A DNA stretch of 64,000 nt from Ruminococcoides sp052118065 (lineage in GTDB: Bacteria; Bacillota; Clostridia; Oscillospirales; Acutalibacteraceae): positions 1-64,000 of the forward strand of contig JBQKHY010000001.1 of assembly GCA_052118065.1 (NCBI GenBank). Reading direction: 5' to 3'. A program made the position numbers and the translations under genes. The notes beneath the pieces are model-generated. The model worked only from the letters and a program-made list of their open reading frames with translations, made no database searches and had not been told where the DNA came from. Positions 41,065-49,147 of this stretch are shown here, piece after piece; position 1 is the stretch's first letter; every line of letters begins with the position of its first letter.

Positions 41065-41238
41065 TTGTATCATAAAATTATGAATTTATTTTTTCAATTG
41101 TGCTTGCTTTAAATATGGCTTCTTAATTTGTTTATTTAATTTTAATATGTGTAAAGGTTAGTTAGATAAATTAGGGTTTGTAGAGTTAGAATTAACCTTG
41201 TTTTGTGGTAGATATTTAGAATTAGCAGAGACTAACCA
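41065..41238. other. Gene-free AT-rich stretch before the repeat island
   Basis: No ORF, hairpin or promoter that I can support. Simple A/T-rich sequence leading into the repeat block. Confidence 0.5.
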
Positions 41239-41330
41239 GCCTCCCTTGTGTAAAGGGAGGGGGACCACGAAGTGGTGGAAGGATTGTTTTGGTAGGCACT
41301 TTAGATTATATAAGATTTATTCGATATATG
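41239..41330 (+). repeat. Interspersed structured repeat, copy 2c
   Basis: Related to 17057-17165: GCCTCCCTTGTG then AAAGGGAGG outer hairpin, second hairpin ACCAC gaa GTGGT, then GGAAGGATTGTTTTGGTA and a diverged tail. Confidence 0.85.
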
Positions 41331-41416
41331 ATTTAGGGAACGAACACTGTTCGTTCCTATATTTATAGATAACTCTTATCTAATCGTACACATTTTATCT
41401 AGAGAACACAATCTAC

Positions 41417-41475
41417 CGTGACAATCCCTCTGTTTTGCATTTGCAAAACATCTCCCTTTACACAAGGGCGACTGG
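41417..41475 (-). repeat. Interspersed structured repeat, inverted copy
   Basis: On the minus strand: CCCTTGTGTAAAGGGAG outer hairpin, second hairpin GTTTTGCA aa TGCAAAAC, then AGAGGGATTGTCA. Opposite orientation to 41239-41330. Confidence 0.8.
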
Positions 41476-41542
41476 CGAATATGTACAAATTCAAGGTAAC
41501 TACATAGGACAAAATAACAACAAACTATAGGCTCACAGTCGT

Positions 41543-41563
41543 AGGGGCGAACATCGTTCGCCC
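41543..41563. repeat. GGGGCGAAC-type short inverted repeat
   Basis: GGGCGAAC atc GTTCGCCC. The same GGGGCGA tail follows the copies at 17.1 and 17.5 kb, so it is a module of the same repeat family. Confidence 0.6.
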
Positions 41564-41779
41564 GAATAAAAGTGTGATACCTATGGTTTTTTGTCCTGTT
41601 TACAGACTATAAATTTATAATATCTATAAAGGACAAAATACAAATAGAAAGGTTAATTTTCAAACGGGACATCAATGATGTCCCCTACAACTGTATCTCA
41701 TAATGTTCATTGTATTTTATAGTTAGAAATAAAGGAAAGTTTCTTCTATGATGATATTTTAAACAAGTTTAAAATATCA

Positions 41780-41863
41780 ACCACTCCTTCAGTCATTCTT
41801 TAAAAGGTGAATTGCTTTGCAATTCACGAATGACAGCTCCCTCAGCGAGGGAGCCTTTGTCTT
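41780..41863 (-). repeat. Interspersed structured repeat, inverted copy with long second stem
   Basis: On the minus strand: CTCCCTCGCTGAGGGAG outer hairpin, then TCATTC...GAATGA enclosing TGAATTG caaag CAATTCA, then CTGAAGGAGTGG. Confidence 0.8.
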
Positions 41864-41912
41864 TACCATAATTTAGACTAATTTATAAAGTCTGTACTAT
41901 TTAAAAATTGCG

Positions 41913-41987
41913 TACTAATTTTAGATTTGTACAAACTATTTTGCCTCCCTCGCTGAGGGAGGTGGCTTTGCGTATGCAAAGACGGAA
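41913..41987 (+). repeat. Interspersed two-hairpin repeat, second copy of 1-75
   Basis: Identical to bases 1-75 except one substitution, in the same orientation, 41.9 kb away. It ends about 85 bp before the HNH gene. Confidence 0.9.
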
Positions 41988-42014
41988 AAATGAAAATATT
42001 ATTTTGTCTATTAG

Positions 42015-42043
42015 TTGTTATTTTAAGATATATTTGATATAAT
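42015..42043 (+). promoter_or_regulatory. Promoter of the HNH gene
   Basis: TTGTTA, 17 bp, TATAAT, about 29 bp upstream of the ATG at 42072. Confidence 0.65.
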
Positions 42044-42071
42044 GAAATTAATTTACATAAAGGGTGATTTT

Positions 42072-43034
42072 ATGCCAATTTTATATTGCAGAATAGGATA
42101 TATGAAATACTATAAAGGTCAACAGATTGGTGTTGATGAAATTCGTGATGGTGGTTCATATAATAAAGGAAATGTAGGTCATGAAGTGTATAATTTTGAA
42201 AATTATGATGGTAAGTACTATGGTTATGTGGAACATAAAGGGAATATGAATATAGAATATTATGGGGCAAATAAAAGTGATAAATATGCAGATGGTATAA
42301 CTATTGTTTGGATTGCTAGAAAAAGAAAAAACGAAAATGTAATTGTAGGCTGGTATGAGAATGCTAGACTATTTAGAAAAATACAAAAAATCCCTGAAAC
42401 TGTACTAGATAAAAGAGATGATAAAAGTAAATGTGAATTTTTTATTAGTACAGATAAAGCAGTACTTGTTTCTGAAAATAAGAGAACTTTTGTTATAAAT
42501 AAAAAATTTCATAACACATGGCGTAATCCTAAAAATGAAAAATTACCTAATGGAAAATATTTAAATGACGAGGTTTTAGAATATATTAAAAACTATGATA
42601 GTGAACGAAATGTTTTTATATCTAAAATTTCTTCTGATAATATTGAAGGTAAAGAAAAAGATGTACTTGTAAAAGCAAGAGTAAATCAAAGTGTATTTAG
42701 AGAAAATCTTCTTAAAAAATATAATAATCAATGTTGTTTATGCCAATTATCAATACCTGATTTACTTGTTGCCAGTCATATTAAGCCTTGGAGTGTATCG
42801 GATAGTAATGAAAAGATAGATGTAAATAATGGATTATTGCTTTGTGCAAATCACGATAAACTATTTGATAAAGGTTTAATTTCTTTTGATGAAAATGGTA
42901 ATATTATAATTTCTTCAAAGTTAAGTAATATGGATAAAATACTATCCAATATTCAAAATGATAACAAAATAGAATTAGATTATAATATGAATAATTATAT
43001 GAAATACCATAGAAGATATATATTTAAGAAATAG
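42072..43034 (+). CDS. HNH endonuclease (HNH_2 type), possible modification-dependent restriction enzyme
   Basis: A 320-residue protein. The C-terminal HNH domain (about 215-275) has zinc Cys C221 and C224, catalytic His in ASHIKPW (H236), NNGLLLC (N252/N253, C258) and H261 in ANHDKLFD, the HNH_2 (PF13391) arrangement. The N-terminal ~110 residues end in VGWYENARLFR, a motif common in predicted stand-alone restriction nucleases, and may sense modified DNA. No methyltransferase is adjacent. I start at 42072 (after AGGGTGAT); an in-frame ATG ten codons earlier lacks a ribosome-binding site. AT-richer than its neighbours and flanked by repeats and a tRNA, as in a small acquired island. Confidence 0.8.
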   Translation: MPILYCRIGYMKYYKGQQIGVDEIRDGGSYNKGNVGHEVYNFENYDGKYYGYVEHKGNMNIEYYGANKSDKYADGITIVWIARKRKNENVIVGWYENARLFRKIQKIPETVLDKRDDKSKCEFFISTDKAVLVSENKRTFVINKKFHNTWRNPKNEKLPNGKYLNDEVLEYIKNYDSERNVFISKISSDNIEGKEKDVLVKARVNQSVFRENLLKKYNNQCCLCQLSIPDLLVASHIKPWSVSDSNEKIDVNNGLLLCANHDKLFDKGLISFDENGNIIISSKLSNMDKILSNIQNDNKIELDYNMNNYMKYHRRYIFKK

Positions 43035-43090
43035 AAATATCATTTATGTTTTTTGAGAATATTAATGGATTAAACAGACTTTGTGATTGT

Positions 43091-43250
43091 TAAGTCCCGT
43101 TAAATGGTGCAAGTAACGGTGATTGCACTAGCCAAAGTACCTACTTCGCTTATTAAGCACAAATGCGAAAGGAAAGAGGCATCAACGCCCTCCCTAAAAA
43201 CAGTCCACCGGACTGTTTTCTTAACGGTCGTCTTCAAGTCCCGTTATCGC
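43091..43250. repeat. Fragments related to the tRNA-Leu 3' end
   Basis: ATGGTGCAAGTAACGG at 43104-43119 matches 43302-43317 (the CCA/acceptor/T-arm end of tRNA-Leu) with one mismatch, in direct orientation 198 bp apart. TTCAAGTCCCGTTATCGC near 43233-43250, and AAGTCCCGTTA at 43092-43102, are inverted copies of the same tRNA end. A palindrome CAGTCCACCGGACTG lies between. It resembles att-site debris next to a tRNA gene. Confidence 0.6.
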
Positions 43251-43266
43251 TTGATTGTTTGAATAA

Positions 43267-43301
43267 TAAAAATAGACAACACATAAGTGTTGTCTATTTT
43301 T
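43267..43301 (-). terminator. Terminator of tRNA-Leu
   Basis: On the minus strand: AAATAGACAACAC/GTGTTGTCTATTT stem then TTATT, adjoining the encoded CCA. Confidence 0.85.
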
Positions 43302-43302
43302 A

Positions 43303-43386
43303 TGGTGCGAGTAACGGGACTTGAACCCGTACGTCAAAGACACACGCCCCTCAAACGTGCCTGTCTGCCTATTCCAGCACACTCGC
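43303..43386 (-). tRNA. tRNA-Leu (GAG)
   Basis: On the minus strand: acceptor GCGAGTG with TACTCGC, D-arm GCTGGAATAGGCAGAC, anticodon stem CACGT/GCGTG and loop TTGAGGG (anticodon GAG), a class II variable arm, T-arm CGGGTTCAAGTCCCG, CCA encoded. Consensus promoter upstream, terminator immediately after. Confidence 0.93.
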
Positions 43387-43408
43387 TTATTAACTTTTAG
43401 CAACAGTA

Positions 43409-43437
43409 ATTATAGCATTACATATTGCATATGTCAA
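43409..43437 (-). promoter_or_regulatory. Promoter of tRNA-Leu
   Basis: On the minus strand: TTGACA, 17 bp, TATAAT, 23 bp upstream of the tRNA. Confidence 0.85.
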
Positions 43438-43522
43438 CCTAAAATATATTTTTCCAAAATACTTTTATAATTTCTATCACTATGGTATAATAATCTTGAT
43501 AATGTGTATTAGGAGGAATTAT

Positions 43523-44791
43523 ATGGATTCCATAAATAGATTAGAAATAGCTCAGGGTGTCTATTTCAATTCAATAAAGGACAATCGTTTCAAAACATCA
43601 AAGATTAGTGTGTCATTTATTGTTCCACTAAAGAAAGAAACTGCATCAGTCAATGCTCTTCTTTCAGGTGTTATGACTCGTACAACTAGTAAGTATCCGG
43701 ATTTTACTTTGCTTTCTAAGAAACTTTCCGACCTATATGGTGCTCATTTAGGTGGCTTTGTTCGTAAAACCGGTGATAATCAGATTGTAACTTTCTCTAT
43801 CAGTGGCATTGATGATAAGTATGCCTTTGACGGAGATAATATTTCAAAGGATATGACAGATTTACTTTGCAATATTATTTTCAATCCTAAGCTAAACGGA
43901 AATTCTTTCTGTGAAGAAGAAATCACTCAGGAAAAGCGTCAGCTAAAGGAAGTTATCGACTCTGAATTTAACGACAAGAGAACATACTCTATTAACCAAG
44001 CAGTTAAGATTATCTGTAAGGATGAACCTTATAGCCTATCAAAATTCGGTACAAAAGAAGATATTGATAAGGTTACAGGAGAAGACCTATACAATGGTTG
44101 GTTATCACTACTTAATAATTCCAGAGTAGAAATTTTCTATGTAGGAGACAGTTCATCTGATGCAGTTGTTGATGAACTAAAAACTCAGTTTAGCAAGTAT
44201 GACCGTACAGAATGTAAAATTAATAACATTGTTTCCGGTGAAGTTACAGAGGTTAAAACTGTAAAAGAAGAAATGGAACTTTCTCAAAGCAAAATGATTC
44301 TTGCTTTCCGTACAGATATTTCCGATAACAAGGATAACACAATGCCAATGCGTCTTGCAGTAGCAATGTTAGGTGGTACTGCTCACAGTAAGCTATTTAA
44401 CAATGTTCGTGAAAAGCTCAGCCTATGCTACTATTGCTCATCAAGATTTATTAAGAATAAAGGCTTAATGTTTATTGAGTCAGGTGTAGAAAAGAAGAAT
44501 ATTGAGAAAGCTAAGACTGCTATTCTAAAGGAACTTGATGACCTAGCAAATGGCAACTTTACCGACTTTGAAATTAATGCTACAAAGTTATCAATGTGCA
44601 ATAGCTTTATTACAATTGCCGACAATGAATTCGGACTTGAAACATGGTATTTTTCTCAAGTTCTTTCCAACAAAATTTCTTCTGTTGAAGATGCTTGTAA
44701 GGAAGTAAATTCTGTTACAAGAGAAGAAATTATTGAAATGGCTAAGAAACTAAAACTAGATACAGTTTATACATTGGAGAGTAAAGAATGA
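43523..44791 (+). CDS. M16-family peptidase-like protein, probably non-catalytic
   Basis: A 422-residue protein with the M16 (pitrilysin-like) two-domain fold, of the YmfF-like type. The zinc site HxxEH is absent from the N-terminal domain, where MTRTTSKYPDFTLLSKKLSDLYGA stands instead, so it is likely the non-catalytic half of a heterodimer with the next gene, which has the site. The start at 43523 follows AGGAGG; an earlier in-frame start is rejected. Overlaps the partner by 4 bp (ATGA). A TATAAT box (43486-43491) lies about 30 bp upstream. Confidence 0.85.
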   Translation: MDSINRLEIAQGVYFNSIKDNRFKTSKISVSFIVPLKKETASVNALLSGVMTRTTSKYPDFTLLSKKLSDLYGAHLGGFVRKTGDNQIVTFSISGIDDKYAFDGDNISKDMTDLLCNIIFNPKLNGNSFCEEEITQEKRQLKEVIDSEFNDKRTYSINQAVKIICKDEPYSLSKFGTKEDIDKVTGEDLYNGWLSLLNNSRVEIFYVGDSSSDAVVDELKTQFSKYDRTECKINNIVSGEVTEVKTVKEEMELSQSKMILAFRTDISDNKDNTMPMRLAVAMLGGTAHSKLFNNVREKLSLCYYCSSRFIKNKGLMFIESGVEKKNIEKAKTAILKELDDLANGNFTDFEINATKLSMCNSFITIADNEFGLETWYFSQVLSNKISSVEDACKEVNSVTREEIIEMAKKLKLDTVYTLESKE

Positions 44792-46050
44792 GTGTACAAG
44801 AAATAAAATCCCAACTAACAGGGGACAAGTATTATAAGGTTAAGCATAAATCAGGTCTTAACATTTATGTATATGAAAAAGAGGGCTACAACAGTACTTA
44901 TGCAGTTTTTGGTACTAGATATGGCTCAATCAACACAACTTTCAGCTCAAATGGTGGAGAGAAAATGACAGTACCGGATGGTATTGCTCATTATCTTGAA
45001 CATAAACTATTTGAATGTGAAGATGGTGATGCCTTTGCAAAATATGCAAACACTGGTGCAAATGCAAATGCTTTTACAAGTTTTGATAAAACTTGCTACC
45101 TTTTCTCAACAACAGATAATTTTAAGGAAAGTCTTGAAATTCTTTTGGACTTTGTACAAAGACCTTATTTTACTGAAGAAACAGTAGCAAAGGAACAAGG
45201 TATTATCGGTCAAGAAATCAAGATGTATGATGATTCTCCTGAATGGAAAGTAATGTTCAATTTGCTTGAAATTATGTACCATAATCATCCTGTAAAGATT
45301 GATATTGCAGGTACAGTTGAAAGTATTGCCAAAATCACACCTGAACTTTTGTACAAATGCTACAACACTTTCTATAACCTTAACAATATGGCACTTTGTG
45401 TTTGTGGTAAAGCAAAGTTAGATGAAGTCCTTGAAGTAGCAGACAGACTTCTAAAACCTGCTGAAGATGTTACAATTCAAAATTATTTTGAAGATGAACC
45501 ATATGAAGTGGTTAAGGACTATGTAGAATGTAACCTACCTGTAGCAGTACCACTGTTTAATATTGGTTTCAAGAATAAATACACAGGTCTATCTTCCGGT
45601 AAAGATATGGCTTCAGTTGATGTATTACTTGCAATGCTATTTAGTTCAACAAGTAAAATCTATAGAGAAATGCTTGATAAAGGTCTTATTAACCAGTCCT
45701 TTAGTTATGAATATTTTGAAACTGAGGGTTGTTCTTGTGTACTTCTTGACGGTGAAAGTCAAAAGCCTAAGGAAGTTTATGATACTATCATTAACTATAT
45801 TAAAGAGTTAAAAGAAAATGGTCTTTCTAAAGAAGATTATGAAATCTCTAAAAAAGCCGTATATGGAGATGCAATTTCTTCACTAAATTCAGTAAATTCT
45901 ATTGGTAACGGTTTAATGGAAAGTCACTTTACAAACAGAGAATTTTTCTCTTATGTTGATGAAGTTCATAACCTACAGTTTTGTGATGTGGAAAGTAAGT
46001 TTAATGAAATTCTTGACTGCAACAATTCTGCTTTGTCAGTAGTAAAGTAG
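44788..46050 (+). CDS. M16-family zinc peptidase
   Basis: A 420-residue M16 peptidase (YmfH-like) with the inverted zinc motif HYLEH (near 67-71), GANANAFTSFDKT after it, and the third ligand region EQGIIGQEIKMY (Glu near 140). Likely forms a heterodimer with the preceding inactive homologue and degrades peptides in the cytoplasm; no signal peptide. In Firmicutes such pairs often lie near envelope or lipoprotein genes, and here lgt follows after 9 bp. Confidence 0.9.
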   Translation: MSVQEIKSQLTGDKYYKVKHKSGLNIYVYEKEGYNSTYAVFGTRYGSINTTFSSNGGEKMTVPDGIAHYLEHKLFECEDGDAFAKYANTGANANAFTSFDKTCYLFSTTDNFKESLEILLDFVQRPYFTEETVAKEQGIIGQEIKMYDDSPEWKVMFNLLEIMYHNHPVKIDIAGTVESIAKITPELLYKCYNTFYNLNNMALCVCGKAKLDEVLEVADRLLKPAEDVTIQNYFEDEPYEVVKDYVECNLPVAVPLFNIGFKNKYTGLSSGKDMASVDVLLAMLFSSTSKIYREMLDKGLINQSFSYEYFETEGCSCVLLDGESQKPKEVYDTIINYIKELKENGLSKEDYEISKKAVYGDAISSLNSVNSIGNGLMESHFTNREFFSYVDEVHNLQFCDVESKFNEILDCNNSALSVVK

Positions 46051-46059
46051 GAGGTAGTT

Positions 46060-46878
46060 ATGGAAGTAACCTTTCCGGGTTTAGGATTAGAGTTTAATAT
46101 TAACAGAGAGGCTTTTAGCATAGGCAGTTTAAGTGTCTATTGGTATGGCATTATTATTGCATCAGGTCTTGTTTTGGCTTGTATCTATGCATTTGTAAGA
46201 GCTGATTATTTTAAGATTGATAAAAATAAATTATTAAATACAGTTATAGTAGGTATTATTTGTGCTATAATAGGTGCAAGACTTTACTATGTACTGTTTA
46301 GTTGGGATGATTACAAAAACAACCTTATGAATATTTTCTATATAAATAAGGGTGGACTTGCTATTTATGGTGGTCTTATCGGTGCTATCTTAGGTGGTGG
46401 CATTACTTGTAAACTTCAAAAGCAAGAATTGTTACCTGTACTGGATATTGCCTCAATCGGTTTCTTAATCGGTCAAGGTATAGGCAGATGGGGTAACTTC
46501 TTTAACCAAGAGGCTTTTGGTTCACAAACAGATTTACCATGGAGAATGGTAAGTGAAAACACAGGCAATGTTGGTGTTCATCCATGCTTTTTGTATGAGT
46601 CAATATGGTGCTTATTAGGTGTACTGGTACTCCATATTTTAAGTAAAAAGTGGTATCACTTTAAAGGTCAAATTTTCCTATGCTATATGGTATGGTATGG
46701 ATTTGAAAGAATGATTGTAGAGGGACTTCGTACAGACAGTCTTTATATGACTTTCTCAATTTTTGGATACACTCCAAGAGTAAGTCAAGTGCTTTCAGCG
46801 TGTATTTTTGTAACAGGCATTGTTCTGTTAATAATATTTAGAAAAAAGAGGAATGTAAAAAATGGCGATAATAATTGA
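46060..46878 (+). CDS. lgt: Prolipoprotein diacylglyceryl transferase
   Basis: A 272-residue integral membrane enzyme that transfers diacylglycerol from phosphatidylglycerol to the lipobox Cys of prolipoproteins, the first step of lipoprotein maturation. Family motifs: YWYGIIIASG near 27, GARLYYVLF near 72, GGLAIYGGLIG near 98, and the signature GRWGNFFNQEAFG near 140, with HPCFLYES. It serves the lipoproteins seen elsewhere in the window. The 3' end overlaps folD by 17 bp. Confidence 0.95.
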   Translation: MEVTFPGLGLEFNINREAFSIGSLSVYWYGIIIASGLVLACIYAFVRADYFKIDKNKLLNTVIVGIICAIIGARLYYVLFSWDDYKNNLMNIFYINKGGLAIYGGLIGAILGGGITCKLQKQELLPVLDIASIGFLIGQGIGRWGNFFNQEAFGSQTDLPWRMVSENTGNVGVHPCFLYESIWCLLGVLVLHILSKKWYHFKGQIFLCYMVWYGFERMIVEGLRTDSLYMTFSIFGYTPRVSQVLSACIFVTGIVLLIIFRKKRNVKNGDNN

Positions 46879-47713
46879 CGGTAAGAAAGTTTCTGCCCAA
46901 GTAAAGGAACAGGTAAGAATTGAGACAGAAGAACTAGTAAAGAAAGGCATTAAGCCCGGTCTTGCAGTTATCATTGTTGGTGATGACCCTGCATCAAGAG
47001 TTTATGTAAACAACAAGAAAAAGGCTTGTGAAAAGGTAGGTTTCTTGTCAAAAGAATTTGCACTACCTGCAACAACTACTCAGGAAGAACTACTTGCATT
47101 AGTAAATAAACTTAACGAAGATAAAGAAATCAACGGTATTCTTTGTCAGTTACCTTTACCAAAGGGTCTTGATGAAAAGGCTGTTATTGAGGCAATTTCA
47201 CCACTAAAAGATGTTGATGCTTTCCATGCATCAAATGTTGGTAAAATTATGATTGGTGACTATAACTTTCTACCATGTACACCTGCCGGTGTTATGGAAA
47301 TGCTACATAGCTACAATATTCCGGTAGAAGGTAAGGAATGTGTTGTTATCGGTAGAAGTAATATTGTAGGTAAGCCTATGGCAATGCTACTACTTCACGA
47401 AAACGGTACAGTTACAATCACTCATAGCCGTACAAAGAACCTAAAAGAAGTTACTAAGAGAGCTGATATTCTTGTTGCTGCTATCGGTAAACCAAAGTTT
47501 GTTACTGCCGATATGGTTAAAGAAGGTGCAGTTGTAATTGATGTTGGTATGGACAGAGATGAAAACGGCAAACTTTGTGGTGATGTTGACTTTGAAAATG
47601 TAAAGGAAAAGTGTTCTGCAATTACTCCTGTACCGGGTGGTGTAGGTCCTATGACTATTGCAGTGCTAATGAAAAACACACTAAAGGCTTGTAAAATCCA
47701 AAATAACCTATAA
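46862..47713 (+). CDS. folD: Bifunctional methylenetetrahydrofolate dehydrogenase/cyclohydrolase
   Basis: A 283-residue FolD, interconverting methylene-, methenyl- and formyl-tetrahydrofolate for one-carbon metabolism. Seen: VGDDPASRVYVNNKKKAC (catalytic Tyr and Lys), ILCQLPLPKGLD, the Rossmann motif VIGRSNIVGKPMAMLL and PVPGGVGPMT at the end. It overlaps lgt, so it is co-transcribed with the M16-lgt unit. Confidence 0.95.
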   Translation: MAIIIDGKKVSAQVKEQVRIETEELVKKGIKPGLAVIIVGDDPASRVYVNNKKKACEKVGFLSKEFALPATTTQEELLALVNKLNEDKEINGILCQLPLPKGLDEKAVIEAISPLKDVDAFHASNVGKIMIGDYNFLPCTPAGVMEMLHSYNIPVEGKECVVIGRSNIVGKPMAMLLLHENGTVTITHSRTKNLKEVTKRADILVAAIGKPKFVTADMVKEGAVVIDVGMDRDENGKLCGDVDFENVKEKCSAITPVPGGVGPMTIAVLMKNTLKACKIQNNL

Positions 47714-47757
47714 TTCAAGAATATTTCAAGATATTTTCAAATATACATTGACAAATA

Positions 47758-47786
47758 CTGTACTTTGTGATATAGTATAGAAACCG
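47758..47786 (+). promoter_or_regulatory. Promoter of rplU
   Basis: TTGACA, 17 bp, TATAGT, about 75 bp upstream of rplU. Confidence 0.8.
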
Positions 47787-47788
47787 CA

Positions 47789-47856
47789 TATTGTGGGTTA
47801 TAAGTAAACTTAGGTTTCACCTAACGGTAGCGAGTCTAAATAAAGGAATGGTACTT
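47789..47856 (+). promoter_or_regulatory. Putative L21 leader
   Basis: The 5' leader of rplU, with short GC elements able to pair (AACCGCA..TGTGGGTT; GGTTTCACC; CTAACGGTAGCGAG). Firmicutes often carry an L21 autoregulatory leader (Rfam L21 leader) in this place. I assign it from position and pairing only. Confidence 0.45.
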
Positions 47857-47860
47857 AATT

Positions 47861-48157
47861 ATGTACGCTATTATCAAAACAGGTGGTAAGCAGTATAAGG
47901 TTACTGAAGGTCAGGAAATCTTCATCGAAAAGCTTACAGCTGAAGAAAACGAAACAGTAGAAATCCCAGTAGTTGCAGTAGGTAACGAAGATGGTACTCT
48001 TGATTTTGCTGAAGGCAAGACAGTTTCAGCAAAGGTTCTTAAGAACGGCAAGGGCAAGAAGATCACAGTTTTCACTTATAAGCCAAAGAAGGGCGAAAAG
48101 AGAAAAATGGGTCACAGACAGCCATATACAAAGGTTACAATCGAAAAGATTAACTAA
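47861..48157 (+). CDS. rplU: 50S ribosomal protein L21
   Basis: A 98-residue L21: MYAIIKTGGKQYKVTEGQ start and the KKGEKRKMGHRQPYTKVTI C-terminal RNA-binding signature. First gene of the conserved rplU-prp-rpmA block. Its stop overlaps the start of prp (TAATG). Confidence 0.97.
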   Translation: MYAIIKTGGKQYKVTEGQEIFIEKLTAEENETVEIPVVAVGNEDGTLDFAEGKTVSAKVLKNGKGKKITVFTYKPKKGEKRKMGHRQPYTKVTIEKIN

Positions 48158-48474
48158 TGACGAAAGTTGATTTCTTACTTCACGATGGCTTGATTACAGG
48201 TTTTACCATTACAGACCATGCTGAATACGGCGAAGAAGGTTCAGACATTCTTTGTGCAGCAATTAGTTCAGCAGCTTATATGACAGTAAATACTATTACA
48301 GATATTCTGGGTATAGTAGTTGGTGTTGAGGTCAAGGATGGTTATATGGAAGTTAAGTTAGAGGAAGAAGATGCACCGAAAGCTAAAACAATTTTAGATG
48401 GCTTTCAACTTCATATTCAAGGACTTAAAGAAGAATATGATGAATTTATTAAGATAAAAATTTCGGAGGTATAA
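48157..48474 (+). CDS. prp: Ribosomal-processing cysteine protease Prp
   Basis: A 105-residue Prp protease. The catalytic pair is visible: His in TDHAEYGEEGSDILCAAIS (near 22) and Cys in the same segment (near 34). In Firmicutes it removes the N-terminal extension of L27 before assembly. Its location between rplU and rpmA, and the cleavable L27 start next door, confirm the assignment. Confidence 0.93.
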   Translation: MTKVDFLLHDGLITGFTITDHAEYGEEGSDILCAAISSAAYMTVNTITDILGIVVGVEVKDGYMEVKLEEEDAPKAKTILDGFQLHIQGLKEEYDEFIKIKISEV

Positions 48475-48475
48475 C

Positions 48476-48760
48476 ATGCTAAAGATTAACATTCAGTTAT
48501 TTGCTCATAAAAAAGGTATGGGTTCTACAAAGAACGGTAGAGATAGCGAATCAAAGCGTCTAGGCGTTAAGAGAGCAGACGGTCAGTTTGTTCTTGCAGG
48601 TAATATCCTAGTAAAGCAGAGAGGAACACATATTCATCCAGGTGAAAATGTAGGCAGAGGTTCTGACGACACACTATTTGCTAAGATTGATGGTGTTGTT
48701 CGTTTTGAAAGAGTAGGCAAGGACAGAAAGCGTGCTTGCGTATATCCTGTTGAACAGTAA
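48476..48760 (+). CDS. rpmA: 50S ribosomal protein L27 with Prp-cleavable extension
   Basis: A 94-residue L27. The N-terminus is MLKINIQLF-AHKKGMGSTKNG: the LKINIQLF extension, expected to be cut by Prp after Phe9, in front of the mature AHKKG tail that reaches the peptidyl-transferase centre. The rest is standard (GSTKNGRDSESKRLGVKRADGQ). Followed by a terminator. Confidence 0.97.
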   Translation: MLKINIQLFAHKKGMGSTKNGRDSESKRLGVKRADGQFVLAGNILVKQRGTHIHPGENVGRGSDDTLFAKIDGVVRFERVGKDRKRACVYPVEQ

Positions 48761-48771
48761 TTAATGTATTT

Positions 48772-48799
48772 GGGTGGTATATAGTTACCACCCTTTTCT
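48772..48799 (+). terminator. Terminator after rpmA
   Basis: GGGTGGTA/TACCACCC stem then TTTTCTTTTA. Confidence 0.85.
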
Positions 48800-48820
48800 T
48801 TTATCCAAGGAGTCATTTTT

Positions 48821-49144
48821 ATGAATTATGATGTAAACAAAGGCGATAAGAAGATAATGAACAATAACCCTACTGTTAAGAATGTTAATATGGTCAACGA
48901 CCTTATCGGTGACAGTGGTGACACTAAGGGTTATAAAAGAGTTATTATAGTTTTATCGGTTATTCTATTTTTAATAGGTATTTTGTTCTTTGTTGGGGGC
49001 AAAATAGTAGCTGGAGTGTTCTTTTTTATTATTGGTGGAATTCTTCTTATTACAACATTTAAAGTAAAAATGAACAAAAAGAAGTATCAAATTAGTAGAG
49101 AAGTAAAAAATATAGAACCATTATTTAAAGATAATAAGGAATAA
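48821..49144 (+). CDS. Two-helix membrane protein, unknown
   Basis: A 107-residue protein with a polar N-terminus (~40 residues), two adjacent hydrophobic helices (about 42-60 and 64-83) and a basic C-terminus. Family not recognised. The ribosome-binding site AAGGAG precedes the ATG. It ends 3 bp before obg, so it is part of that transcript. Confidence 0.7.
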   Translation: MNYDVNKGDKKIMNNNPTVKNVNMVNDLIGDSGDTKGYKRVIIVLSVILFLIGILFFVGGKIVAGVFFFIIGGILLITTFKVKMNKKKYQISREVKNIEPLFKDNKE

Positions 49145-49147
49145 TAT

